This document shows, one piece after another, positions 17,851-25,154 of a stretch of DNA of 64,000 bases (position 1 is its first letter; the number at the start of each line of letters is the position of its first letter). The notes under the pieces were generated by a model. That model saw only the letters and a program-made list of their open reading frames with translations. It had not been told where the DNA came from and made no database searches. Made by a program: the position numbers and the translations under genes. The stretch comes from Betaproteobacteria bacterium (GTDB lineage: Bacteria > Pseudomonadota > Gammaproteobacteria > Burkholderiales > Burkholderiaceae_C). The stretch is from contig CANGHH010000004.1 of NCBI GenBank assembly GCA_947453725.1, positions 1 through 64,000 of the forward strand, written 5' to 3'.

Positions 17851-18771
17851 ATGACCGAGCCCTTTGCCGGTCAGGCCTTCGGTCTGACTTTCCACTGCCA
17901 GCAGGTCTTGCCTGAGTTAACCCCTTGCGCGCGCAGCACGGCGCATGGGTCGACCGTCTCCATCGACTGGTTGGCCGACACAGCCCCAGCGCCAGCACTG
18001 AACCTGGACCTGGACCAAGGGCTGTTCAGGGGCACACCCAGCAGCTTCGACCTGCGAGTGCCCGGCATCGCCGGTTACCACGTCACCGCCGAGCGCATTG
18101 CGATCAGCCCGGCGCCCGGCGTAGCCCCAGGCAGCGTACGGGCCTTTCTCTTCGGCTCGGCCCTGGGCGCCCTGCTGCAACTGCGCGGATTGACCGTGTT
18201 GCACGGGTCGGCGGTGCAACGGCCCGACGGCACCGCGGCGGTGTTCTGCGGTTCTTCGACCGCGGGCAAATCGACACTCGCCGCGGCGCTGGCCCAGCGC
18301 GGCCACCCGCTGCTGTCTGACGACCTGACGGCGCTGCGCTTCGACGGCGATGGCCAGGTCTGGTGCCTGCCCGGCCTGGCGCGCACCAAGCTCTGGCGCC
18401 ATGCCCTGGATGCACTGGGCCTCGCAGACCAAGCCCACGCCGGCACCCAGGTGAGGCCGGATCTGGACAAGTACTCGCTGCCCTTCGGGCTGGCGACGCA
18501 GCCAGCGCCCTTGCGCCGCTTCTACGAACTGCGCGCCCATGAGCAAGGCGAGCTGGCCTTTTCCGAGGTCAAGGGCTTGGCGAAGTTCAACGTGCTGATG
18601 GCCCACACCTTCCGCCCGACCTTCTTGCCTGCCATGGGGCTGCAAGCGCAGCACCTGCGACGAATTTCGGCGCTGGTGCCGCTGCTGTCGGTGTCGCGCA
18701 TCGACCGGCCAAGGTCAGCTCAGACGCTCGACGCCATCTCCAGCCAGCTGGAGGACGAGTGGCAGGCCTAG
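17851..18771 (+). CDS. HPr-kinase-like peptide kinase of the lasso cluster
   Basis: This 306-residue protein (ATG 17851; an in-frame GTG at 17803 lies close to the hairpin and is less likely) carries a Walker A-type motif GSSTAGKST at about residues 134-142, after the strand TVLHGSAVQRPDGTAAVFCG. LLSDDLTALRFDGDGQVWCLPG follows, as in HprK-related kinases. In paeninodin-type clusters this family phosphorylates the C-terminal Ser of the precursor, and the local precursor ends in Ser-Ser. It follows the precursor and hairpin directly, and its stop overlaps the sulfotransferase start by 13 bases. HprK-related kinases of polysaccharide/exosortase loci are the main alternative family. Confidence 0.8.
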   Translation: MTEPFAGQAFGLTFHCQQVLPELTPCARSTAHGSTVSIDWLADTAPAPALNLDLDQGLFRGTPSSFDLRVPGIAGYHVTAERIAISPAPGVAPGSVRAFLFGSALGALLQLRGLTVLHGSAVQRPDGTAAVFCGSSTAGKSTLAAALAQRGHPLLSDDLTALRFDGDGQVWCLPGLARTKLWRHALDALGLADQAHAGTQVRPDLDKYSLPFGLATQPAPLRRFYELRAHEQGELAFSEVKGLAKFNVLMAHTFRPTFLPAMGLQAQHLRRISALVPLLSVSRIDRPRSAQTLDAISSQLEDEWQA

Positions 18772-19622
18772 CCACACCGGTGCTGGTCAGCGGGCAGATC
18801 GTCTGGCTGGCGTCCTACCCCAAGTCGGGCAACACCTGGCTGCGCAGCCTGATCACGGCCTGTCGCCAGCCGCCTGGACGGAACCTGGATATCAATGCCC
18901 TGACGGCCCAGGGCGCAGCCAGCCGCGCAACCCTGGATGAACTGCTGGGACTGGACACCGGTGACCTGACGCGGGACGAATTGCGCCAGTTGCTGCCGCT
19001 GGCCTACCGCCGTTGGTCGGCTCAACCGGCCGATCTGGTGTTTCTGAAGACCCATGACGCCCATGCCACCGGTCCAAGCGGCGAGCCCATCTTTCCGTCG
19101 GATGCCACGCGTGCGGTGGTGCACCTGGTGCGCGACCCGCGCGATGTGGCGGTTTCGGCCATGCACCACTGGGGCCTGAGCCTGGACCAGACCATCGCCC
19201 GCCTGAACAACCCGGGGCTATGGGTGGCAGAGGATGCCGGTGGCGGCCCGCTGGTGCCCCAATGGCTGTCTGACTGGACCGGCCATACCCGAAGTTGGCT
19301 CGGCTGCCCGCTGCCGGTGCTGACCGTCCGCTACGAAGACCTGCTGGCCGACACACCGAGGCTGTTTCGGAAAATCCTCGACCACATCGGCATGGACGTC
19401 GAAGCGGCTCGGGTCGTCGATGCGATCGAGCAATGCCGCTTCGACCGCTTGCAGGCTCAGGAGCGTGATGGCGGCTTTGTCGAGCGCAGGCGCACGGCGA
19501 CCTCGCCCTTTTTCCGCACGGGCAAGGCCGGCGGCTGGCGGCAGGTACTGACGGAGGCCCAGAACGCTGCGCTGGTGGCCGCGCACGGCGACCTGATGCG
19601 CCAGTATGGCTACCTGACATGA
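18759..19622 (+). CDS. PAPS-dependent sulfotransferase
   Basis: This 287-residue Sulfotransfer_1-type protein starts at a GTG overlapping the kinase gene. The 5'-phosphosulfate loop YPKSGNTWLR is at residues 20-29, the 3'-phosphate-binding region VRDPRDVAVS is near 124-133, and the C-terminal RTGKAGGWRQVLT matches the RKGxxGDWK-type PAPS motif. It would move sulfate from PAPS to a hydroxyl or amine. Its place between the kinase and the B2 protease, with an APS kinase in the same unit, suggests the lasso peptide as acceptor. A glycan acceptor in the surrounding polysaccharide locus cannot be excluded. It overlaps the B2 gene by four bases. Confidence 0.85.
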   Translation: MAGLATPVLVSGQIVWLASYPKSGNTWLRSLITACRQPPGRNLDINALTAQGAASRATLDELLGLDTGDLTRDELRQLLPLAYRRWSAQPADLVFLKTHDAHATGPSGEPIFPSDATRAVVHLVRDPRDVAVSAMHHWGLSLDQTIARLNNPGLWVAEDAGGGPLVPQWLSDWTGHTRSWLGCPLPVLTVRYEDLLADTPRLFRKILDHIGMDVEAARVVDAIEQCRFDRLQAQERDGGFVERRRTATSPFFRTGKAGGWRQVLTEAQNAALVAAHGDLMRQYGYLT

Positions 19623-20140
19623 ATGGGGTGGCGCCTGGCCGCAGCCGTCTGCAGCGCCTCTGGCACCTGCCAGGACGTCGCAAGCAACTGCTGATGGAGG
19701 CGGGCTGGGCGCTGGCCCGCACGGCCTGGCGCGTGCGCCGCTGGCGGTTTGCAAGGCTGGCGGCCACACTGGGCCAACTGTCCGCAGCCGGCGCCTGCAG
19801 CGTCGCCCCTGAAAGGCAGCCCGCGCCCAGTGAGCTGGTCACGGCCAGGGAGGTGCAGTGGGCCATCGGCGCCTGGACGCGCAGGCTGCGACCGGCGCCC
19901 ACCTGCCTGATGCAGGCGGCCGCTGCGCAAGGTCTGCTGGCCCGCCGTGGCCTTGCCAGCACGCTGTATTTCGGGGTGCAGAGCCTGACGGCAACCGCCA
20001 GCGGCCCAGGCAGCCAGAGCGCCCGGGGCGCCCACGCCTGGTTGCAGTGTGCAGGCTTGATCGTCACCGGCGAGCGCGAGGCCGCCGCCTTCCGCCCCAT
20101 TGCGGCCTACCGCCTGGCGCCCGAGGACCGGAACCCGTGA
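19619..20140 (+). CDS. Lasso peptide B2 protease (transglutaminase-like)
   Basis: This 173-residue B2-type leader peptidase (PF13471-like) carries Cys96 in PTCLMQAAAAQGLLARRGL, the expected nucleophile context, and His139 in GAHAWLQCAG, the HAW block. The Asp often seen two to six residues after that His is not evident (Ala145 stands in the usual xDG spot), so the third catalytic residue is uncertain. It would cut the leader before the core Ala in concert with the PqqD-like B1. Start and stop overlap the sulfotransferase and ABC genes by four bases each. Confidence 0.82.
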   Translation: MNGVAPGRSRLQRLWHLPGRRKQLLMEAGWALARTAWRVRRWRFARLAATLGQLSAAGACSVAPERQPAPSELVTAREVQWAIGAWTRRLRPAPTCLMQAAAAQGLLARRGLASTLYFGVQSLTATASGPGSQSARGAHAWLQCAGLIVTGEREAAAFRPIAAYRLAPEDRNP

Positions 20141-21909
20141 GAAGCGAGGATGCCGGTTCGACGGCCACCCAGGTGGGTGCCGGACTGCGCGCCTACCTCG
20201 CCGATCTGATCCAGGTGCTGGGCCCCAGACGCGTGCTGTCCGCCGTCGCGCTGGTGCTCTGTGGCACGCTCTTCGAGAGCCTGGGCCTGCTGATGCTGGT
20301 GCCGCTGCTGCAACTGGTCAACGGAACGACCCGCACCCCCGCGCTGCAATGGCTGGTCGACCACGGCCTGCAGCCCAGCCTGGGCGCGGTGCTGTCGCTG
20401 TTCACCTTGCTGATGCTGCTGCGGGCCGCGGCGGCGCGGCAGCGCGAGCTCAGCCTGCTGAAGCTGCGGCTGGACTATGTGGAACGGCTGCGCCGCAGGC
20501 TGGAGCAGGCGCTGGCCGGGGCGTCGTGGACCTTCCTGGTCCGGCTGCGCCATGGCGAGGTCATGCACCTGTTGTTCGAGCAACTGGCGCGCATCAACCA
20601 GGGCACGCATCAGCTGATGCAGGTGCTCTCGGGCGCGGGGCTGGGGCTGGCCAGCCTGCTGGTGGCCGCCTTCATCGCCCCACTCTGGACCCTGGCCCTG
20701 GTGGCGCCCTTTGCGCTGCTGATCTGGGCCTTGCGGCGCCGGCCGGGATCGGCGGCGGCCATGGGCCAGCGGCTGGGTCAGGGTCAGCGGGCGTCGATGT
20801 CGGTGGCGCGCGATTTTCTGGCCGGTCTCAAGCTGGTCAAGGCCCACGCCGCTGAAAGCCAGCACCTGGCCGAGTTCCAACGACGGGCCCAGACCCTGCG
20901 CATCGAGCAGCTGGACTTCGTCCACCACCAATCCGTGACCCGGGGCTGGTTCGAGGTGGTGGGCGCCTTGCTGTTGTCGGCGCTGCTGTACGGTGCGGCC
21001 ACCTGGGGCGGCATGGGTCTGCCCGAACTGTTGCTGATCGTGCTGGTGTTCTCGCGCCTGCTGCCCGTGCTGCGGGATGGCCAGTTGCAGGTGCAGCAAC
21101 TGGCCCACATGCTGCCGGCTTTCCAGGAGCTGCAGGGCTGGATCCAGCGCTGCGAGGCCCATGTCGAGCCGGCCCCCGACACCGCGCTGCCGCCGCTACC
21201 GCTGCAACACAGCCTGACTTTCGAGCAGGTCGTGGTGAACCACGGCGGTGCCAGCCCAGCAGCCTTGGCGGGCGTCAACCTGGTGCTGCCTGCACGCGAG
21301 ACCACCGCGCTGATGGGACCATCGGGATCGGGCAAGACCACGCTGGCAGACATCGCCCTGGGCCTGTTGCCACCGTCGTCGGGCGCGGTGCGGGTCGACG
21401 GACTGTCCCTGGCGGACCCGCAGGTGCAGCGCCGCTGGCGGCGCTCGGTGGCCTATGTCGCGCAGGACACGTATCTGTTCCCTGGAACCATCCGCGAGAA
21501 CCTCTGCTGGTTGTCTGGCCAACGCCCCGACGCCGACTTGTGGGCCGCGCTGGAACAAGCCGACGCCACGCCCTTCGTGCAAGCCCTGGCGGCGGGCCTG
21601 GACCACCGCCTCGGCGAGCGCGGTGAGGGCCTGTCGGGCGGCGAACGTCAGCGCATCGCCCTGGCCAGGGCGCTCCTTTGCCAGCCCGAACTGCTCGTTC
21701 TGGACGAAGTGACCAGTCAACTGGACCTGGCCAGCGAAGAACGCGTGCTGGCCGCGCTGGATAGGCTGCGCGGCCAGGTGACGATCCTGCTGATCGCGCA
21801 CCGGGAAGCCGCCCTGCGCCATGCGGACCTGGTCGTTGTCCTGGAGCAGGGCCGGGTGGTTGAGGTTAGCCAGGGCCGGCCAGATGCGCAGGCAGCCTGC
21901 CAAACTTGA
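20137..21909 (+). CDS. ABC exporter (permease-ATPase half-transporter) of the lasso cluster
   Basis: This 590-residue protein has about six transmembrane helices in residues 1-330 and an ATPase domain behind them. Walker A is GPSGSGKTT at about 394-402, the signature is LSGGERQRIALARAL, Walker B is LLVLDEVTSQLD, and the H-loop is LLIAHREAAL. It should work as a homodimer exporting the mature peptide, which is also the usual self-protection. I chose the GTG at 20137, which overlaps the B2 stop (GTGA). The open frame upstream to 19858 is a shadow inside the B2 gene. The domain lacks the N-terminal C39 peptidase of bacteriocin exporters, which suits a cluster with its own B2 protease. Confidence 0.88.
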   Translation: MRSEDAGSTATQVGAGLRAYLADLIQVLGPRRVLSAVALVLCGTLFESLGLLMLVPLLQLVNGTTRTPALQWLVDHGLQPSLGAVLSLFTLLMLLRAAAARQRELSLLKLRLDYVERLRRRLEQALAGASWTFLVRLRHGEVMHLLFEQLARINQGTHQLMQVLSGAGLGLASLLVAAFIAPLWTLALVAPFALLIWALRRRPGSAAAMGQRLGQGQRASMSVARDFLAGLKLVKAHAAESQHLAEFQRRAQTLRIEQLDFVHHQSVTRGWFEVVGALLLSALLYGAATWGGMGLPELLLIVLVFSRLLPVLRDGQLQVQQLAHMLPAFQELQGWIQRCEAHVEPAPDTALPPLPLQHSLTFEQVVVNHGGASPAALAGVNLVLPARETTALMGPSGSGKTTLADIALGLLPPSSGAVRVDGLSLADPQVQRRWRRSVAYVAQDTYLFPGTIRENLCWLSGQRPDADLWAALEQADATPFVQALAAGLDHRLGERGEGLSGGERQRIALARALLCQPELLVLDEVTSQLDLASEERVLAALDRLRGQVTILLIAHREAALRHADLVVVLEQGRVVEVSQGRPDAQAACQT

Positions 21910-21978
21910 CGGCGGTACCGCGTCGTTATGATCTTTCGTTAACTTATCTCAGACTGCGCCAGCAGCTGACAGAACGCC

Positions 21979-22590
21979 ATGCATCAAGAACCTCTCGATC
22001 TGCTTGCCCACCTTCGCCTGGGCATCGAAGACTCGATACAGACTCACCAGGCACTGCGGGCAGACGAGAGTGTCTTGGCCACCGTGGTTCGCAGCAGCCA
22101 ACTGATGATCGACGCGTTCAAGCGCGGCAACCGTGTCATCTTTGCCGGCAACGGCGGCAGCGCTGCAGATGCTCAACACCTGGCTGCCGAATTCGTCAGC
22201 CGCTTCGCATTCGACCGCCCTGGCCTGCCATCGCTGTCGCTGTCCACCGACACGTCGATGCTCACCGCGATCGGCAACGACTACGGCTACGACATGCTGT
22301 TCCGGCGCCAATTGGAGGCGCAGGCCCGGCCGGGCGATGTCTTTGTGGGCATCACGACCTCGGGCCGTTCCAGGAACATCTTGGCCGCCTTCGAGGTGTG
22401 CAAGCAACTGGAAGTCACGTCAATTGCCCTTTGCGGTCTGGGCGGTGAACTGGCCGACAAGGCCGACATCGTGCTGCGCATGCCGTCTTCACACACGCCC
22501 CGCATCCAGGAATGCCACATCTTGGTTGGCCACATGCTGTGCGCGCAAGTCGAGTTGGTCCTCTTCGGGCATCTGGCGCCGAAGAAATGA
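21979..22590 (+). CDS. gmhA: Sedoheptulose-7-phosphate isomerase (GmhA)
   Basis: This 203-residue SIS-domain protein turns sedoheptulose 7-phosphate into D-glycero-D-manno-heptose 7-phosphate. Diagnostic blocks are GNRVIFAGNGGSAADAQHLAAEFVSRF and STDTSMLTAIGNDYGYDMLFRRQLEA, with GITTSGRSRNILAAF as the SIS phosphate-binding loop and ECHILVGHMLC near the C-terminus. It overlaps gmhB by four bases. A 69-base gap after the ABC exporter suggests its own weak promoter or readthrough. The heptose would feed LPS core or the neighbouring polysaccharide. No heptose kinase or nucleotidyltransferase (hldE/hddA/hddC type) is adjacent. Confidence 0.92.
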   Translation: MHQEPLDLLAHLRLGIEDSIQTHQALRADESVLATVVRSSQLMIDAFKRGNRVIFAGNGGSAADAQHLAAEFVSRFAFDRPGLPSLSLSTDTSMLTAIGNDYGYDMLFRRQLEAQARPGDVFVGITTSGRSRNILAAFEVCKQLEVTSIALCGLGGELADKADIVLRMPSSHTPRIQECHILVGHMLCAQVELVLFGHLAPKK

Positions 22591-23156
22591 CTTCAGGCTG
22601 GGGGCGTCGCGCCGCGTTCATAGACCGCGACGGTGTCATCAACGAAGAACGCAACTACGTGAGCCAGATCGAGGACTTTCATCTGATTCCAGGTGCCGTC
22701 GAGGGATTGGCGCAATTGAGCGACGCAGGGTTTTCCTTGGTGGTCATCACCAACCAGTCAGGTATCGGCCGTGGCCTTTACTCCGAAGCGGACTTCGACT
22801 ACCTCACCGAGCATATGCGGCATGAGCTGGCCCGGCAGGGCATAGAAATCGCGGGCGTCTATTACTGCCCGCACCACCCGAAGGCTGGCTTGGGCCACTA
22901 TCGGGTCGAATGCAACTGCCGCAAGCCCCAACCCGGAATGCTCCTGGACGCCGCGCGCGAACTGGGCTTGTCGCTAGCCGATTCGGTGCTGGTGGGCGAC
23001 AAGACCAGCGACATTGAAGCCGGCCGCCGCGCGGGATTGCGTCGATGTGTGCTGGTGGAATCGGGACACGCCCTGAGCGCAGCCGAAAGGGCCACTGCAG
23101 ATGCTTGCGTCGTGGATCTGCAAGCTGCGGGCCGCTGGTTGACTTCGCATGGTTAA
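22587..23156 (+). CDS. gmhB: D-glycero-D-manno-heptose 1,7-bisphosphate 7-phosphatase (GmhB)
   Basis: This 189-residue HAD phosphatase starts at the ATG at 22587, overlapping the gmhA stop. It has the nucleophile motif FIDRDGVINEE (residues 10-20), motif II TNQSGIGRG, the zinc-binding Cys/His cluster CPHHPKAG...CNCRKPQPGM, and VGDKTSDIEAG as motif IV. It removes the 7-phosphate of heptose 1,7-bisphosphate. Together with gmhA it makes two of the steps to an activated heptose. The frame extends upstream to 22512, inside gmhA, which I reject as the start because the overlap would be unusually large. Confidence 0.92.
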   Translation: MTSGWGRRAAFIDRDGVINEERNYVSQIEDFHLIPGAVEGLAQLSDAGFSLVVITNQSGIGRGLYSEADFDYLTEHMRHELARQGIEIAGVYYCPHHPKAGLGHYRVECNCRKPQPGMLLDAARELGLSLADSVLVGDKTSDIEAGRRAGLRRCVLVESGHALSAAERATADACVVDLQAAGRWLTSHG

Positions 23157-23373
23157 TACTTCGAAAGGATTCCTGACGAAGCGCGAACTGCCGCCGGTCC
23201 GCCTTCAGGCAACGGGTAGTTTTTCGCCAGCTGCGCCCAGCCTAAGGCGACAGGCGCACGCGCTGCGTCACCGACGATGATGGATCTCGCACCACCCTTT
23301 CGGCAAGGGCAGCCCGATGCACCGCACCCGCCCAGCGCGTGAGACGCGTCGACGTTGGACTGGACCACTCGAA

Positions 23374-23732
23374 TTAAGCCACCAGCAGCCGCCGCGCATC
23401 GGCATAGCGCCGGCAAGCCAGCGCAAACGCCACCAGCATGGGCACCTGTTCGTGCGCGGCGTTCACCGCCTCGGCCAGCACCGACGGGCTGCGGATGTAT
23501 GCGTACACCATCCGGTTTCGCAGCGTGCGGGCGGCCACCCAGGTTTCGCTGGTCTGTGGCAGCAGGCCCAGGCGGCCTGCGCGGTCCAGGTTGTCCAGCA
23601 CGCTGCCCAGCGGTTCGCCCAGCCGGGTCAACAGGGCGGACGCTCGTCCGTGGCTTGCAGGTGTTCGGCTTCCAGGGCCACCGTTTCCAGCAGGAAGGCC
23701 AGGCGCGCACGCGCCGCTTCGCTGGCCGTCAT
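23374..23732 (-). pseudogene. Broken HEPN toxin partner of the MNT antitoxin
   Basis: The ATG at 23732 overlaps the end of the MNT gene and starts a normal HEPN N-terminus (LAFLLETVALEAEHLQATDER), which then hits a stop near 23632. The reading resumes in another frame as LLTRLGEPLGSVLDNLDRAGRLG and runs to the TAA at 23374. Compared with complete HI0074/HepT-type partners, a central segment of perhaps 40 residues is missing together with the frame. The RNxxxHxY catalytic motif reads RNRMVYAY, with Tyr in place of His. The gene is therefore doubly inactivated. Confidence 0.7.
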
Positions 23733-24034
23733 GCCTGCAACACCACGCCCTCAGCCCGTGCGATGCGGTGCACCGGCTCCAGGGCCGTCGCCGGGTCCAG
23801 CACCAGCACGTCGATCTGGCGGTCGCCCAAAGCGCGCTGCAGGCGCGCCGTGATCTGCGCAGCCAGCCACACCGGCCGCGCCACCGGGCTGGCGCATTCC
23901 ACCAGCAGGTCGATGTCACCGCCCCGCAGTTCGTCGTGCAGGCGCGAGCCGAACAGCCGAACCTGCGCGTCGGGGCCGGCCAGGGCGCGGGTGGCGTCGA
24001 CGATGGAGCGGACCTGGTCGGCGGAAAGGCGCAT
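23729..24034 (-). CDS. MNT-type nucleotidyltransferase antitoxin
   Basis: This 101-residue minimal nucleotidyltransferase has the motif LFGSRLHDELRGGDIDLLV (GSx...DxD) at about residues 27-45 and a third acidic position in RQIDVLVLD. MntA-type proteins silence HEPN ribonuclease toxins by nucleotidylation. Its partner gene, overlapping by four bases, is broken, so the antitoxin is orphaned. It is divergent from the BrnA-type antitoxin gene. Confidence 0.82.
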   Translation of the reverse strand: MRLSADQVRSIVDATRALAGPDAQVRLFGSRLHDELRGGDIDLLVECASPVARPVWLAAQITARLQRALGDRQIDVLVLDPATALEPVHRIARAEGVVLQA

Positions 24035-24122
24035 GGCGGGATGCTAGCGCAGGGGCTGGGCGCAGCAAGGGGGACGTGCTGCTTCCGTGCGGTCTTCCGC
24101 ACCGGCGCTACACGGCTGGACA

Positions 24123-24142
24123 TTACACATTTTTATACACAT
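24123..24142 (+). promoter_or_regulatory. AT-rich promoter of the brnT/brnA-type locus with direct repeats
   Basis: TACACAT occurs at 24124-24130 and again at 24136-24142, exactly 12 bases apart, in a sharply AT-rich stretch just before the brnT remnant. TATACA (24134-24139) could be a -10 box. The repeat is a candidate operator for the BrnA-type autorepressor. The assignment is by position and composition. Confidence 0.4.
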
Positions 24143-24151
24143 ACTGCAGCC

Positions 24152-24187
24152 ATGCGCTACAGCTTCGATCCGGCCCAGCCAGCATGA
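24152..24187 (+). pseudogene. BrnT toxin remnant (11 codons)
   Basis: ATG at 24152 begins MRYSFDPAQPA and stops at 24185-24187. The first residues match the usual BrnT start (MRxxFDPAK-like). The stop overlaps the BrnA-type ATG in the normal brnT-brnA manner. The body of the toxin seems to have been deleted, leaving the start region and the junction. Confidence 0.5.
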
Positions 24188-24486
24188 GCAAAGCATCTAC
24201 CGCGAAAACCTTGGCTGATGCGCCTGAAGGCGCCCCGCTGCGGCAACGCGACATCGCCGCCGGGAAGCTGGTGCTGCGCCAGCGTGGCCCTTTTGGCGCC
24301 GTGCTGCCGAACAAGCAGCGGGTGAACATTTTCCTGGACGGCGTGGTTGTCGAACACTTCAAGGCGAAGGCGGGCGCGCGCGGCTACCAGACCTTGATCA
24401 ACGAGGCGCTGAAGCAAGCGATGCAAGCCGAAAGCCTGGAAGACGTGGTCAGGAAGACCATCCGCGAGGAATTGAGCAGCAGCTGA
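24184..24486 (+). CDS. BrnA-family antitoxin (orphan)
   Basis: This 100-residue protein has the core KQRVNIFLDGVVVEHFKAKAGARGYQTLINEALKQAM, the ribbon-helix-helix-type DNA-binding end of BrnA antitoxins. These bind BrnT and repress the operon. The ATG at 24184 overlaps the stop of the brnT remnant. Open frame upstream to 24076 is not coding. With no toxin left, it may persist as a repressor or as an anti-addiction protein. Confidence 0.78.
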   Translation: MSKASTAKTLADAPEGAPLRQRDIAAGKLVLRQRGPFGAVLPNKQRVNIFLDGVVVEHFKAKAGARGYQTLINEALKQAMQAESLEDVVRKTIREELSSS

Positions 24487-24512
24487 GCGCTAGAGCCCGC
24501 CCGGAGAACGCC

Positions 24513-24752
24513 ATGGATGCCATTCGGGCCTTGATGCAGGTGACGGGCCGCAAACTGACCCTGCGCTTGCCTGAACACTTCAACGCGAAGTGGGTGGAGG
24601 TCATCGTGTTGGATGCAGACGATGCAACCCGAATGCCAGCCGACGCCGCGCCGGCAAGACGCCGGCCGTCGCCGCTGATGGCTGGCGCGCGCATCGTCGG
24701 CGGCATCATGTCGCCGGTGGTCGAGCACGACCGTTGGGTCGTCCTGAAGTGA
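24513..24752 (+). CDS. Small antitoxin-like protein without visible toxin
   Basis: This 79-residue protein has a CGGAGAA ribosome site. It has two parts: an N-terminal AbrB-like strand pattern (GRKLTLRLPEHFNAKWVEVIVL) and a tail with ARRRPSPLMAGARIVGGIMSPVVEHDRW. The tail resembles that of small antitoxins that normally sit before a PIN-domain toxin gene. No such toxin follows, only a broken BrnA-like gene. The assignment is by pattern, at moderate confidence. Confidence 0.5.
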   Translation: MDAIRALMQVTGRKLTLRLPEHFNAKWVEVIVLDADDATRMPADAAPARRRPSPLMAGARIVGGIMSPVVEHDRWVVLK

Positions 24753-24786
24753 TGCGACGGCCTGGCCGCTTGCATGCGTAAGGCCC

Positions 24787-25066
24787 ATGACCGTGAGCAA
24801 ACCCACCTCGCGCCGACCTTCGGGCTCTGACCTGGCGCGCGTGGACGCGCACCACATCAAGCCCCACGAGTACAAGGAGCTGCCTGAACTGACCGACGAC
24901 CTGCTGACACGGGCCGTCGTCAACAAGGGCGGCCGGCCCCGCGTGGAGAACCCGCGCCAATTGATCAGCCTTCGCCTGCCCCCGGATGTCATCGCCCGGT
25001 TGGCAGACCCGAATGGCTGAGCGCCTGGCGACAGGCCCCGCTGCCTGCGCCAAAGACGGTGCTTGA
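24787..25066 (+). pseudogene. Frameshifted BrnA-family antitoxin
   Basis: The frame from ATG 24787 reads a normal BrnA-like body (SGSDLARVDAHHIKPHEY, ELPELTDDLLTRAVV, GGRPRVENPRQLISLRLPPDVIAR) and stops at 25018-25020. In the next frame the expected continuation appears directly: WQTRMAERLATGP from 25001, ending at 25064-25066. The RATGPG-type segment that normally precedes WQTRM is missing. A small deletion that changed frame explains this. A 76-residue truncated product could still be made. Confidence 0.65.
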
Positions 25067-25086
25067 GGCGGTCGGCGGCGGGGGCT

Positions 25087-25145
25087 GTCAGCCTGTGGCC
25101 ACCCAGTCTTCCAACGCCAGGCCGGCAGGAACAAGGCCGAGGGCC
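25087..25145. repeat. 59-base direct repeat, copy 1 (vapC 3' end)
   Basis: These 59 bases recur at 25787-25845 with only two differences (25101/25801 and 25133/25833). On the minus strand they encode the end of a PIN-domain toxin (ALGLVPAGLALEDW plus stop). The two copies are exactly 700 bases apart and bracket the RelE/Phd-type toxin-antitoxin pair. Confidence 0.85.
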
Positions 25146-25154
25146 GCCGACGGC

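Noticed and set aside
21979-23156. gmhA/gmhB as peptide-tailoring enzymes
   Set aside because: They match the normal heptose pathway fully; linkage to the peptide is only by position.
23157-23373. Coding remnant after gmhB
   Set aside because: The minus-strand translation ending in ILSKY has no family pattern; left as non-coding.
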